64,000 nucleotides of DNA. Source: Arcobacter vandammei. GTDB taxonomy: Bacteria > Campylobacterota > Campylobacteria > Campylobacterales > Arcobacteraceae. Of this stretch, positions 53,695-62,765 are shown piece after piece. The notes beneath the pieces were generated by a model. That model saw only the letters and a program-made list of their open reading frames with translations, was not told where the DNA came from and made no database searches. How positions within the stretch are numbered: position 1 is the first letter of the stretch; each line of letters begins with the position of its first letter. The position numbers and the translations under genes are program-made. The stretch lies in NCBI RefSeq assembly GCF_016106035.1, contig NZ_JADKPZ010000012.1, positions 1 to 64,000 on the forward strand. Direction: 5' to 3'.

Positions 53695-53868
53695 TTCCCG
53701 AGTAGCCGTTACCATAAATTTGGCCCTGAAAAGTCAGGACAGTAAGCAAGAGAAATATTTAAGGAGCAAAAACAAAAAGAATCGCTACACACCATATTAC
53801 TACAATTTGCCTACAAAAATAAGTTATCGGACCTCTCGTCAATGGAAATCACGAACTACTTAGGTTAA
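53695..53868 (+). ncRNA. ssrS: Probable 6S RNA
   Basis: The 243-bp gap between purD and hemD folds as a 6S-like rod on the plus strand. A closing stem CCGAGTAG (53698-53705) pairs with CTACTTAGG (53856-53864, one bulged A); then CGT/ACG and CCAT (53712-53715)/ATGG (53842-53845). An open central region contains a small hairpin CCTGA-AAAG-TCAGG, and an apical stem GTAAGCAAG pairs with TTTGCCTAC. Two pairs are G-U only in this orientation. Size (about 170 nt) fits. 6S RNA traps the sigma70 polymerase in slow growth. A TATAAA box (53687-53692) lies immediately upstream. Ends are estimates. Confidence 0.65.
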
Positions 53869-53910
53869 ATATTGAGATAGATTTTATCTAAATTATCTTT
53901 AAAATTATGT

Positions 53911-54552
53911 TTAACTATAATACAACTTTGCAAGTTTTATACATTCAGATACATTTGTAGTTTGGCTAATTTGATAGTTTTTTATCTCCTTTGGAAGATA
54001 ATAAGCAGTTGTTTTTCCAATTACAATAGCCTTAAAGCTACTATTCCAAGAAAATTTCTTAAAAAAGCACTCTACACTAGAAGGAGAAGTAAAAATTATA
54101 GTTGAATCATCTTCTAATTCAATCTCTTTTAGATTTTTATTACAAATAGTTTCATAAGATACCAATTCATCTATATTTATACCATTATCTTTCAAAATAG
54201 ATAGTAAATTTGAAACTGTTTTACTAGCTTTTACATATAAAACTTTTTTATCTTTTAAGTAAGGAATTAGCTCTTTTGCAAACTCATTTCCATGTCCATT
54301 TTCTCCAGTAAAAACAACATTTGCACCATATTTCTCTGCTATTTGCGAAGTTGCTTTTGCTATTACATAAGATGCTTTATTTTTCCAATCTATTTTATTC
54401 TCTTCAAGAGCAAAAATTGCACTTTTTGAAGTAAAAATCAAAGCATCATAATTAGTTAAATCTATATCAAATTTCAAACTTTGAACTTTGAAAACTTCAA
54501 GATTTACAACATCATCAAATTTTTGATTATTTAAAAGATAAATTTTTGCCAT
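53911..54552 (-). CDS. hemD: Uroporphyrinogen-III synthase
   Basis: Closes hydroxymethylbilane to uroporphyrinogen III in haem synthesis. The 213-aa chain is divergent as usual for HemD but shows the expected pattern: YDALIFTSKSAIFALEENK near the N-terminus, YVIAKATSQIAEKYGANVVF, KVLYVKASKTVSNLLSILKD, DSTIIFTSPSSVECFFKKF and AIVIGKTTAYYL. It follows the sulP gene after 1 bp on the same strand and converges on the 6S RNA. Confidence 0.85.
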   Translation of the reverse strand: MAKIYLLNNQKFDDVVNLEVFKVQSLKFDIDLTNYDALIFTSKSAIFALEENKIDWKNKASYVIAKATSQIAEKYGANVVFTGENGHGNEFAKELIPYLKDKKVLYVKASKTVSNLLSILKDNGINIDELVSYETICNKNLKEIELEDDSTIIFTSPSSVECFFKKFSWNSSFKAIVIGKTTAYYLPKEIKNYQISQTTNVSECIKLAKLYYS

Positions 54553-54553
54553 T

Positions 54554-56101
54554 TTATAACTCTTCTTTTATATGTATTTTTGCATGTTCTAGGGTTCTAT
54601 ATATTTTAATTGTGTTGAAATTCTCTCCAATTTTTAATAGTTTTTTCTTATGCATATATTTTATAACTATTATAATCTCAACACTTTTATCTTTATATTT
54701 TTCTATAATATCTTCAAATTTAAATATAGCTGACATATCAACATAGCTTACTTCAGTACAATCAATAATGATTTTTTTGTATTTTGCTCTATTTAAAACT
54801 CTTTCAAGAAGTGTTGCTGTTGCAAAGAACAGAGCACCTTTTACTCTAAAAACATCAATATTCTCTTCATTTTTATTGTTTTTTATTAAAGTTTTATAAT
54901 GCTTGATTTTCAAATTTTTTGATATTTGATAAACTGCCATAATTGAAGATATTACAACTCCTGAAGCAACAGCCATAATTAAATCCACAAAAACTGTCAT
55001 AAAAAATACAACTAACATAATTAAAAGGTCATCTTTTGAAACTTTTCTTATTATTTTAAGAAACTTGTAGTCTAAAATATCAAAACCTACTTTAATTAAA
55101 ATTCCAGCAAGAAGAGCTAATGGAATTTTTGAAGCAAGAGGAGCAAAAACTAAAACTATTAAAAGTAAAACAATAGCATGAGTTACTCCTGAAATTCTAG
55201 TTGTTGCTCCATTTTTCATATTTACAACAGTTCGCATAGTTGCCCCTGCTCCTGGAATTGCTCCAAAAAATGAACACATACTATTTCCAATACCTTGAGC
55301 TATTAGCTCCTTTTTTGAATTATGATTTGTTTTTAATTTAGAGTCTACATAAACAGATGTTAATTGAGTATCAACTGAACCTAAAAGTGCTAAAGTTATA
55401 GCAAAAGTTAAAATTGTACTTAAATGTATAATTTCAAATGCAGGAATAGTAAATTCTGGCAAAGAAGATGGTATCTCAACTATTGTTGCAATATTTAGAT
55501 TTAAAAATACTGATAATATAGTTATACTAAATAGAGCAATTAATGCAGGAGGTATGATTTTACTAATTTTGCTAGGTGTTAAAAACATAATTAAAAGTGT
55601 TAATATTGTTACAACTAAAGCTTCATAATTTATATTATTAAAGGTATTTGATAGATTTGATAAAATATACAAAATAGAGCTACTATTTTGTACACCAAAC
55701 ATAGGATTTATCTGTAAAATTATAATAATAACTCCTATTCCGCACATAAATCCAGATATTATAGGGTATGGAATAAACTTTATCCATTTTCCTAAATCTA
55801 AAATACCAAATAAAATTTGTATAAGTCCAGCAAACAAAACAACTGCCATAACAGATGTTAAATCATGCGGAAAAGCAACTATAGCAGAAGCTGTAACAAC
55901 TGTCATAGGACCAGTTGGTCCTGATACTTGAATAGAAACTCCACCAAAAAGTGCTGCAAAGAAGCCTAAAATAATTGCTCCATAAAGACCAGCACTAGCA
56001 CCTGCACCACTTACAACTCCAAAAGCTAATGCCAAAGGTAAAGCAACTATTGCAACTGTTATTCCAGCTAAAATATCATTTTTTATAGTTGTTAATTGCA
56101 A
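54554..56101 (-). CDS. SulP-family anion transporter with STAS domain
   Basis: A 515-aa inner-membrane transporter of the SLC26/SulP family, for sulfate, bicarbonate or another anion. Around 10-12 membrane helices (about 5-395) include ISGFMCGIGVIIIILQINPM, GIGNSMCSFFGAIPGAGATM (a typical SulP segment) and VFVDLIMAVASGVVISSIMA. The C-terminal STAS domain (about 420-515) has KIIIDCTEVSYVDMSAIFKF. The carbonic anhydrase gene is far away, so context does not settle the substrate. It lies between der (9 bp) and hemD (1 bp). Confidence 0.88.
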   Translation of the reverse strand: MQLTTIKNDILAGITVAIVALPLALAFGVVSGAGASAGLYGAIILGFFAALFGGVSIQVSGPTGPMTVVTASAIVAFPHDLTSVMAVVLFAGLIQILFGILDLGKWIKFIPYPIISGFMCGIGVIIIILQINPMFGVQNSSSILYILSNLSNTFNNINYEALVVTILTLLIMFLTPSKISKIIPPALIALFSITILSVFLNLNIATIVEIPSSLPEFTIPAFEIIHLSTILTFAITLALLGSVDTQLTSVYVDSKLKTNHNSKKELIAQGIGNSMCSFFGAIPGAGATMRTVVNMKNGATTRISGVTHAIVLLLIVLVFAPLASKIPLALLAGILIKVGFDILDYKFLKIIRKVSKDDLLIMLVVFFMTVFVDLIMAVASGVVISSIMAVYQISKNLKIKHYKTLIKNNKNEENIDVFRVKGALFFATATLLERVLNRAKYKKIIIDCTEVSYVDMSAIFKFEDIIEKYKDKSVEIIIVIKYMHKKKLLKIGENFNTIKIYRTLEHAKIHIKEEL

Positions 56102-56110
56102 AGCATTCCT

Positions 56111-57574
56111 CTATCTTTCTAAATACTCTTCATCACCAATTTTATCATTTTTACCACGAGCAATTATATGAATTGGTGTTCCTTCAAAATTAAATTTTTC
56201 TCTTAAAAAGTTTATTAAATATCTTTTGTATGAGTAGTGTAAAAGTTGTGGTTTATTCATAACAAGAGCAACTCTTGGAGGTCTTGAGCTAAATTGTGTA
56301 GAGTAATAAATTCTTAAATATGCTCCATTTGGACTAGGTAATGAGTGTCTAATAACTGCTTCTTCAATTACTTTATTTAATTGTGAAGTTGGAATTCTTT
56401 GAGTATAGTTTTCAAAAATCTCTACAATTTTATCTTTTAATCTATCAATACTTCTTCCTGTTTTTGCTGAAACTGCAATAATTGGAGCATAAGATAAAAA
56501 TCTAAATCTTCTTCTAACTTCTTCTTCAATTTTTTGGAAACTATCCATATTTTCATCCCATTTATTTAAAACAATAATTGTTCCTAAACCATATTCATCA
56601 ACAAGCCCTGCAATTTTTTCATCTAAATCTGTTAATTCTCTTGAGGCATCAAGAACAACTAAAGCAACATTTGCCTTTTCAAGCATCTCTTTAGTTCTCA
56701 TTAAAGCATATTTTTCAATTCCTTCTATGCTTCCTCTTCTTCTAAGCCCTGCTGTATCAACAAAAGTTATATCTTTATCTTTATATGAAAATTTCTCATC
56801 AACTGGGTCAATTGTAGTTCCAGCTATACTAGAAACAACTGATCTTTCCATTCCAACTAGTGAGTTTAAAATAGAAGATTTTCCTACATTTACTCTTCCA
56901 ATAATTGCAACATTTATAGAAGTATCATCAACTATCTTTTCATCTTCAATTTTTTCTAAGCCCTCAAGAGAGAAATCCTCATCTTCGTCAAACTCTTCAT
57001 CAAAAAACTCATCTTCTAGCTCTTTTTTTCTCTTCTCTTCTTCTAATTTTGCAAGAGTTTCTGGGTTTTCTGGAAGTTGTTTATAAATCCACTCATAAAG
57101 TGCTTTTGTACCACGATTGTGAGAAACTGATATTCCAAAAAGGTTTTCATCACTTATTCCAAACTCAAAAAATTCCCAAAGTCTCTCTAGCTCTTTATCA
57201 TTATCAATCTTGTTTACGACTAAAGCTAACTCTTTTCCTAACCTTTGAAGCTCATAAAATAGTTCTTTATCCTTATCATCTGGAATATTTTTTCCATCTA
57301 CCATAAAAAGTATTATATCAGCCTCTTTTGCAGTTTTTATAGCCTTTTTCTTTACACTTGAAAAAATTTCATCATTTGTCTCATCTATTCCACCAGTATC
57401 AAGTAAAAGTGCCGACCTATCTAAAATCTCAATTTCATGTTTTTTTATATCTCTTGTTGTTCCTGCAAGATCTGAAACAATCGCTATTCTTTTGTTTGCA
57501 ATTCTATTAAAAAGTGACGATTTTCCAACATTTGGTTGCCCTATTAGTGCAACTTTTTTTAAACTATTTTGCAT
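56111..57574 (-). CDS. der: Ribosome-assembly GTPase Der (EngA)
   Basis: A double GTPase for maturation of the 50S subunit. Two G domains are seen: GQPNVGKSSLFNRI (start), DTGGID, NKIDND; and GRVNVGKSSILNSLVG (about residue 228), DTAGLRRRG, NKWDEN. A C-terminal KH-like domain follows (ILARGKND-type end). The linker between the domains is very acidic (ELEDEFFDEEFDEDEDFSLE), longer than in many homologues, giving 487 aa. It heads a minus-strand set with sulP and hemD. Confidence 0.95.
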   Translation of the reverse strand: MQNSLKKVALIGQPNVGKSSLFNRIANKRIAIVSDLAGTTRDIKKHEIEILDRSALLLDTGGIDETNDEIFSSVKKKAIKTAKEADIILFMVDGKNIPDDKDKELFYELQRLGKELALVVNKIDNDKELERLWEFFEFGISDENLFGISVSHNRGTKALYEWIYKQLPENPETLAKLEEEKRKKELEDEFFDEEFDEDEDFSLEGLEKIEDEKIVDDTSINVAIIGRVNVGKSSILNSLVGMERSVVSSIAGTTIDPVDEKFSYKDKDITFVDTAGLRRRGSIEGIEKYALMRTKEMLEKANVALVVLDASRELTDLDEKIAGLVDEYGLGTIIVLNKWDENMDSFQKIEEEVRRRFRFLSYAPIIAVSAKTGRSIDRLKDKIVEIFENYTQRIPTSQLNKVIEEAVIRHSLPSPNGAYLRIYYSTQFSSRPPRVALVMNKPQLLHYSYKRYLINFLREKFNFEGTPIHIIARGKNDKIGDEEYLER

Positions 57575-57601
57575 ATATTATTTAATCCTATTTTGTAAAT
57601 T

Positions 57602-57634
57602 AAAAAAGGTATTAGCAAAAGCTAATACCTTTTT
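57602..57634. terminator. Terminator between hpf and der
   Basis: GGTATTAGC-AAAA-GCTAATACC forms a perfect 9-bp stem with an A run before it and T run after it, so it works on both strands. Its main role is probably to end hpf transcription on the minus strand before der. Confidence 0.85.
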
Positions 57635-57651
57635 GCATCTTTTTATCATTT

Positions 57652-58194
57652 CTAGTAAAGTCCAAACTTTCCAGCTACATTTGCTTTATAAAGAACTCTC
57701 ATATTATCATCTTTATCATAAAAAACTTTAAATTGAGCAGTTGAATTTTTCAAATCTTCTAAAGCCTCTTCAATATCAATTGGTTTATAAGAAACAAGTC
57801 TTTGTGGAATAATCTCATCCTCAAATTTTTCAAGCTCTTTAGCTATTTTATCTTCAACCTCATTTAACTCAACTTCACTTAATTTTGTAGCTTTGTGAGC
57901 AGAAATTTTATCATGATGTCTTCTTAAAACTTTAGATACTCTATCTACAGCTATATCAATAGCAGCATATAAATCTTTATCTTTTTGTTTTACAACAACA
58001 GTATCAATATTTGCAATATTCAGTGTAAATTCAAATGTAAAACTATTTTTACCTTGTTTTTCATCGGCACTAATTGTTGAAGCCACTGAGATAATATCTA
58101 AGTTATATTTTTCAAATGCATTTATAGAACTATTTACATAATCTTTTATAGCATCTGTTAATTTTATGTGTCTTCCTACGATACTTGTATTCAT
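57652..58194 (-). CDS. hpf: Long-form ribosome hibernation promoting factor
   Basis: Binds the 30S subunit in stationary phase and joins ribosomes into inactive 100S dimers. The 180-aa product has the N-terminal S30AE domain (SIVGRHIKLTDAIKDYVNSS, LYAAIDIAVDRVSKVLRRHH) and the C-terminal dimerisation domain of the long form (PQRLVSYKPIDIEEALEDLK, FKVFYDKDDNMRVLYKANVA). I place the start at the ATG with AAGGAG 7 bases upstream; an in-frame TTG 6 bases earlier is unlikely. It stands alone, divergent from the PAS kinase. Confidence 0.92.
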   Translation of the reverse strand: MNTSIVGRHIKLTDAIKDYVNSSINAFEKYNLDIISVASTISADEKQGKNSFTFEFTLNIANIDTVVVKQKDKDLYAAIDIAVDRVSKVLRRHHDKISAHKATKLSEVELNEVEDKIAKELEKFEDEIIPQRLVSYKPIDIEEALEDLKNSTAQFKVFYDKDDNMRVLYKANVAGKFGLY

Positions 58195-58269
58195 AATCAA
58201 CTCCTTGTAATGTGATTAAGGCATTGTAACATAAAAATTATAAAATGAGAACTCTTCAAAGAAAATTGA

Positions 58270-58275
58270 TATAAT
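58270..58275 (+). promoter_or_regulatory. -10 box of the PAS kinase gene, positioned for a leaderless transcript
   Basis: GATATAAT ends 6 bases before the ATG at 58282, and no ribosome site is present (TTCAAAT between). Transcription would start at the ATG. Confidence 0.55.
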
Positions 58276-58281
58276 TCAAAT

Positions 58282-59358
58282 ATGAATAATTACCAAAAAG
58301 CAATAGAAAATTCAAATATAGTTTCAAAAACAGATATAAAAGGTAATATTACCTTTGTAAATGAAGAGTTTATAAAGCTTTTTGAGTATAGTAACGATGA
58401 GCTAATAGGTCAAAATCACAATATAATCAGACATCCAGATACTCCAAAAGAAAACTTCAAAGAGCTATGGAATACAATTTTAAATAAAAGAGTACATAAA
58501 GCAACAGTTAAAAATCTTTCTAAAAGTGGAAAAACTATCTATTTAAATACTACAATTATCCCTATTTTAGATGAAAATGAAGATATTTTTGAGTTTATTG
58601 CTATAAGATATGATATTACAAATGAAGTTATGCTTCAAAAAGAGTTAGAACAAAATCAAAAAATAATCTTTTTACAATCAAGAATGGCTAGTCTTGGGCA
58701 AATGTTAGCAAATATTGCTCATCAATGGAGGCAACCTTTAACAGAACTTAATTTAAATCTTTTTAATCTAAAAAAGACTTTTAATAAAAAAGATACAAAA
58801 GAGTTTGAAAAACTATATGAGAATAGTAAAAACTTGATACTTGGAATGTCAAATACAATTGAAAACTTCACAAATTTCTTTACTCCTCAAAAAGAAAAAG
58901 AGTTTTTTTTACTAAATTTAAGCATAAATGATGCTTTAAAAATTTTAACTAGAGTTTTAGAGGATGAGCAAATATCCATAAAATTTGAAATAGAGAAGAA
59001 TTTAGAGATTTTTGGGGTGAAAAATGAGCTTACTCAAGTTTTATTAAACCTTATAAACAATTCAAAAGATGCTTTTGTTACAAAAAATATAGAAAAAAAA
59101 GAGCTAAAAATTAGAACTTATACAAAAGATAATTTTATCTATCTTGAATATCTTGATAATGCTCAAGGGCTAAATAATGAGCTATTTGATAAAATTTATG
59201 AACCATATTTTACAACAAAGCATAAAAGTAGTGGAACAGGACTTGGGCTTTTTATTTGTAAAATTATTATTGAGAATAGTTTTGGAGGTGAAATTATGCA
59301 TAAAAATATAGAGCAAGGCTTAAAATTTACTATAAAATTTACAAAAGTCAATTTATGA
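58282..59358 (+). CDS. Soluble PAS-domain histidine kinase with adjacent regulator
   Basis: A 358-aa cytoplasmic kinase with no membrane helix. PAS/PAC domain 5-115 (TDIKGNITFVNEEFIKLFEY, HNIIRHPDTPKENFKELWNT, FIAIRYDITNEV) is of the kind that often binds a haem or flavin in aerotaxis proteins (the RHPDxP motif is also seen in Aer). Then MLANIAHQWRQPL with H147 and an ATPase domain (LLNLINNSKDAF, LDNAQGL, GTGLGLFICK). It overlaps its regulator gene by 4 bp. No ribosome site; probable leaderless mRNA. Confidence 0.9.
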   Translation: MNNYQKAIENSNIVSKTDIKGNITFVNEEFIKLFEYSNDELIGQNHNIIRHPDTPKENFKELWNTILNKRVHKATVKNLSKSGKTIYLNTTIIPILDENEDIFEFIAIRYDITNEVMLQKELEQNQKIIFLQSRMASLGQMLANIAHQWRQPLTELNLNLFNLKKTFNKKDTKEFEKLYENSKNLILGMSNTIENFTNFFTPQKEKEFFLLNLSINDALKILTRVLEDEQISIKFEIEKNLEIFGVKNELTQVLLNLINNSKDAFVTKNIEKKELKIRTYTKDNFIYLEYLDNAQGLNNELFDKIYEPYFTTKHKSSGTGLGLFICKIIIENSFGGEIMHKNIEQGLKFTIKFTKVNL

Positions 59359-60026
59359 AAAATCTAAAGATTTTGATTGTAGAAGATGAAAATAAACTGG
59401 CACAATTAATAAAAATCTCAATTAAAGAGCTATTTTTCAAAGTAGGTATAGCAAAAGATGGTGAAGAAGGTCTCAAAAAATTTCATAGTTTTAAACCAGA
59501 TATTATTATAAGTGATATTACTATGCCTAATCTTGATGGCTTAGAAATGTGTAAGAGAATAAGAGAAATAAGCAATATTCCAATAATAATTCTAAGTGCA
59601 TATAGCCAACAAGAGAGGCTTTTAAAGGCTATTGATATTGGAGTTAGCAAATATTTTATAAAACCATTTGATATAGAAAATTTTATAGAATATTTAAAAG
59701 AGTTATCAAATAAAATTGATTTGGAAAAGAGATTTATTTTAAAAGATGGTTTTATTTTTATGAAAAAATCTATTAGTTTATATAAAGATGATATTTTAAT
59801 AAACCTTACAAAAAGGGAACGAGAGTTTATAAACCTTCTTATTTTAAATAAAAATGAGTTAGTAAATCTTAATTCTATAAAAAATTTATTGTGGACTGAA
59901 GAGAAAATTAGTGATGAAAGAGTAAGAACATTTATAAAGAGATTAAGAGTAAAAACTTCAAAAGAGTTAATAGAAAATATATCTTCTCAAGGATATATGA
60001 TTTCAGTTTTAGAAGTAGAAGCTTAA
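59355..60026 (+). CDS. OmpR-family response regulator
   Basis: A 223-aa regulator, partner of the preceding PAS kinase (4-bp overlap, ATGA). Receiver domain with VEDENK, phosphorylation site D54 (IIISDITMPNLDG), ILSAYS and YFIKPFD; then a winged-helix domain (LINLTKREREFINLLILN, VRTFIKRLRVKTSKELIENI, GYMISVLEV). The gene ends 11 bp from the convergent DUF475 gene. Its targets cannot be read; no motif like the one at 33.3/39.1 kb precedes this pair. Confidence 0.9.
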   Translation: MKNLKILIVEDENKLAQLIKISIKELFFKVGIAKDGEEGLKKFHSFKPDIIISDITMPNLDGLEMCKRIREISNIPIIILSAYSQQERLLKAIDIGVSKYFIKPFDIENFIEYLKELSNKIDLEKRFILKDGFIFMKKSISLYKDDILINLTKREREFINLLILNKNELVNLNSIKNLLWTEEKISDERVRTFIKRLRVKTSKELIENISSQGYMISVLEVEA

Positions 60027-60036
60027 GCTTTTACTT

Positions 60037-61113
60037 CTAATTTGGATCTATTATAAACTCCCTGTTTTTATAAATAGAGTGTACAAAGGCTAAAGCAATA
60101 GGAACTATTGCAAAAGTTGTAATAAGCATTGCTGGAAGATGATAGAAAATTTGAACCATCATTGATAGAGCCAAAAGACCTATAGACCACATAGCTCCAT
60201 GTTCAAGATAGATATATTTTGAAACAACTTCTCTTTCAACCATATAAATAGTAAGACTTCTTACAGCCATAGCACCAATACCAAGACCCAACATAATAAT
60301 AACGATATTTTGTGTAATAGCAAAAGCACCTAAAACACCATCAAGTGAAAAGCTCATATCAATCATCTCAAGATACATAAAAGAGATAAATCCACCTGTT
60401 AATTCTGTAACTTTTATATCGCTATTTTGCTCTTTTTCTTCATTTTTAAACTCTATTGCACCTTTTAAAAGTTCAAGTAAGTAAAAGGCAATAACTCCAA
60501 TAATCATAGGAACTATAATTTCAAGTTTATTTACTTGAACCATATTATCGCCCATAACAACTTCATTCGGAGCAACATATGTAATTGCAAGCATTAAAAA
60601 CATAACAAAAAGAGCTTTTATATCCCCTACTTTTGATAATTTTGTAGCAAAAGATTCTATATATTTAACCCAGTGAGTATCTTTATTTTCATCAAAAATG
60701 AATTTTAAAAATAACATTAATAAAAACATTCCACCAAAAGACATAATTACATGGTGAGAACTCTGAATAATTTTTTCATATTCTTCAGGATTTTTAATAG
60801 CTAATTCAAAAGAATCAATAAATCCCATAGATGTTGAAAAATATACAATTAAGATTGGAAATACAAATCGTACTCCAAAAACAGCAATTATCATTCCCCA
60901 AAGAAGAAACCTTCTTCTCCAAACAAGTGCCATGGTTGCTAAAATTGTAGCATTTACAATAGCATTATCAAATGAAAGGCTTAGTTCTAAAACAGATAAA
61001 ATAGTCCCTTGATAAAGGGCAAAAAAGCCACCATACAAAAAAAGTAATACTGAAGCTACTGCCCAAACGGCGAAAAAACCATAAAAATAAGATATGAGAG
61101 GTTTTTGTTTCAA
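60037..61113 (-). CDS. DUF475 (TerC-like) integral membrane protein
   Basis: A 358-aa inner-membrane protein with about nine helices. Signature stretches are LSVLELSLSFDNAIVNATIL and, in the second half, FMYLEMIDMSFSLDGVLGAF, both with acidic residues within helices (FDNA and FSLDGV) as in TerC/DUF475 proteins, where they suggest metal-ion handling. Some relatives export manganese or aid tellurite resistance; for DUF475 itself the role is unproven. It stands alone. The -10 box probably lies within the hairpin loop at 61140-61152. Confidence 0.87.
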   Translation of the reverse strand: MKQKPLISYFYGFFAVWAVASVLLFLYGGFFALYQGTILSVLELSLSFDNAIVNATILATMALVWRRRFLLWGMIIAVFGVRFVFPILIVYFSTSMGFIDSFELAIKNPEEYEKIIQSSHHVIMSFGGMFLLMLFLKFIFDENKDTHWVKYIESFATKLSKVGDIKALFVMFLMLAITYVAPNEVVMGDNMVQVNKLEIIVPMIIGVIAFYLLELLKGAIEFKNEEKEQNSDIKVTELTGGFISFMYLEMIDMSFSLDGVLGAFAITQNIVIIMLGLGIGAMAVRSLTIYMVEREVVSKYIYLEHGAMWSIGLLALSMMVQIFYHLPAMLITTFAIVPIALAFVHSIYKNREFIIDPN

Positions 61114-61125
61114 AATAATTCCTTG

Positions 61126-61166
61126 AATCTATAATTTTTGCGGATTATACCTAAAAATTATAGATT
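61126..61166. terminator. 14-bp hairpin after brnQ, with a -10 box in the loop
   Basis: AATCTATAATTTTT pairs fully with AAAAATTATAGATT around a 13-nt loop. It covers the brnQ stop codon and ends its transcript on the minus strand. The loop, read on the minus strand, holds AGGTATAAT, a plausible -10 for the DUF475 gene downstream. Confidence 0.6.
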
Positions 61167-62453
61167 TTTAGCTTTTACTTTCATAAAGAAACCAATAAAA
61201 CCAGAAATAAATGCTGGTAAAATCCAAGCTAAGCCCTCATTTGAAAAAGGTAATAACTTCAAAAAATCCATATTTATATTAGTTGTAGATGATACTACTT
61301 CTAAAAAACAAAAAATCATAGCACTAAAAGCTGCAAATTTATAGACATTATCGTTTTTTATATATTTATCAAAAAAGGTTAAAATAACTAAAATAATAGC
61401 TGCAGGATAAACTATACTTAAAATTGGAGCTGCAAAAGAGATAATTTGCTCTAATCCAATATTTGTAACAAAAATGCTAAATAAGGTTACAATAATAACT
61501 AAAAATTTATATGACAATTTTCTCTTACTTAACTTTGAGAAATATTCAGCAGTAACACTAACAAGTGCTGCACCTGTTGTAAAACAAGCCAAGAATACAA
61601 CTGTTCCTAAAAATAAATTACCATAATTTCCAAATAAAAGATAAATTATTTTATTTAAAAGTTCAGCCTTTTGAATATTTGCTTCAAATAAACTTGAAGA
61701 TGTTGCACCCAAATATGATAATCCAAAATATACAAACATTATTCCAAAAGCTGCTAATACTGAAGATAGACCAACTAATTTAAAACTTGTTTTTTTATCG
61801 CTATAACCCTTCTCTTTTACAATTTTTATAATAATAATTCCAAAAGCTAAAGCGGCTAAAACATCTAGTGTTTGGTAACCTAAAATTAAACCATCAAAAA
61901 ATAGATTACTATTTGAATCATTAATTTTTATCTCTCCAATTGGAGTTAAAAAACCTTTAAAAATCAAGAACATTAAACCAAAAAATAGCAAAGGAGTCAA
62001 GATTTTTCCAAGAATTTCAATCATTGTAGTTGGTCTAAAAGTAAAAAACATAATTAAACTATAATATACAATTGAAGTAATAATAGAATTTGAAAAACTA
62101 GCTCCAAATATAGGTACAACAAGCATTTCATAAGTTGTAGCACCAGTTCTTGGAAGAGCAATTAAAGGACCAATGCACAATACAATTGCTGACATTAATA
62201 AAATACCAGAGAGCTTCCCAAGTTTATTTGTTAAATCGTCTACATTTCCACCAACTTTAAGCAATGCAAACATAGCAATTGTAGCAAATCCAATATCAGC
62301 TAAAAAATAAGAGAAAAATGAAATATACCAGTCACTAGCACTTGTTAAGCCTAAGTATGGTGGGAAAATAATATTTCCAGCTCCAAAATACATTGAAAAT
62401 ATTGCAAACCCTAAGATTATGGCATCTCTTGTAAAGTTATTTTTTGTTTGCAT
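61158..62453 (-). CDS. brnQ: Branched-chain amino acid carrier BrnQ
   Basis: A sodium-coupled Leu/Ile/Val importer of the LIVCS family, 431 aa with about 12 membrane helices. Family stretches: GFAIFSMYFGAGNIIFPPYL near the N-terminus, GPLIALPRTGATTYE, GYQTLDVLAALAFG and LACFTTGAALVSVTAEYFS. It begins directly after the stop of the small NifX-like gene, on the same strand, and ends at the hairpin at 61126-61166. Confidence 0.92.
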   Translation of the reverse strand: MQTKNNFTRDAIILGFAIFSMYFGAGNIIFPPYLGLTSASDWYISFFSYFLADIGFATIAMFALLKVGGNVDDLTNKLGKLSGILLMSAIVLCIGPLIALPRTGATTYEMLVVPIFGASFSNSIITSIVYYSLIMFFTFRPTTMIEILGKILTPLLFFGLMFLIFKGFLTPIGEIKINDSNSNLFFDGLILGYQTLDVLAALAFGIIIIKIVKEKGYSDKKTSFKLVGLSSVLAAFGIMFVYFGLSYLGATSSSLFEANIQKAELLNKIIYLLFGNYGNLFLGTVVFLACFTTGAALVSVTAEYFSKLSKRKLSYKFLVIIVTLFSIFVTNIGLEQIISFAAPILSIVYPAAIILVILTFFDKYIKNDNVYKFAAFSAMIFCFLEVVSSTTNINMDFLKLLPFSNEGLAWILPAFISGFIGFFMKVKAKNL

Positions 62454-62750
62454 TTAAATTCTTTTTAATCTATTCAATAATATTGCCTCAACAATTTCAT
62501 CAATACTTTTCTCTTTTTCTGCTATAAAAACATCTATTTTTTCCTCTACAAAAGGCCAAATATACTCCATATTATTTATAACAACTAACTTATTTATTAA
62601 GCAAAAAATATCTTCATATCTATCAAAAAACTCAACATTTATAATTTTTGCCCCATCTAGGCTTACTAATGCCCAAGCATTGTTCTCTTCTATTGAAGAT
62701 ATTATTGATAAATATCTATCTTTTTTATCTATTGGAATTAAAATCTTCAT
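62454..62750 (-). CDS. Small protein with NifX-like appearance
   Basis: A 98-aa soluble protein. The start MKILIPIDKKDRYLSIISSI and the alternating strand/helix pattern (AWALVSLDGAKIINVEFFDR, EYIWPFVEEKIDVFIAEK) recall the dinitrogenase Fe-Mo cofactor (NifX/NafY) fold, but cysteine ligands are not conserved. Function is unknown. It is 15 bp after ftsK and abuts brnQ, so all three are probably transcribed together. Confidence 0.68.
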   Translation of the reverse strand: MKILIPIDKKDRYLSIISSIEENNAWALVSLDGAKIINVEFFDRYEDIFCLINKLVVINNMEYIWPFVEEKIDVFIAEKEKSIDEIVEAILLNRLKRI

Positions 62751-62765
62751 CTATTAAACCTTAAA

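Noticed and set aside
53678-53863. A 61-codon plus-strand reading frame between purD and hemD
   Set aside because: It covers almost exactly the structured RNA candidate, is rich in Arg/Ser/Tyr with no recognisable pattern, and has no ribosome site.
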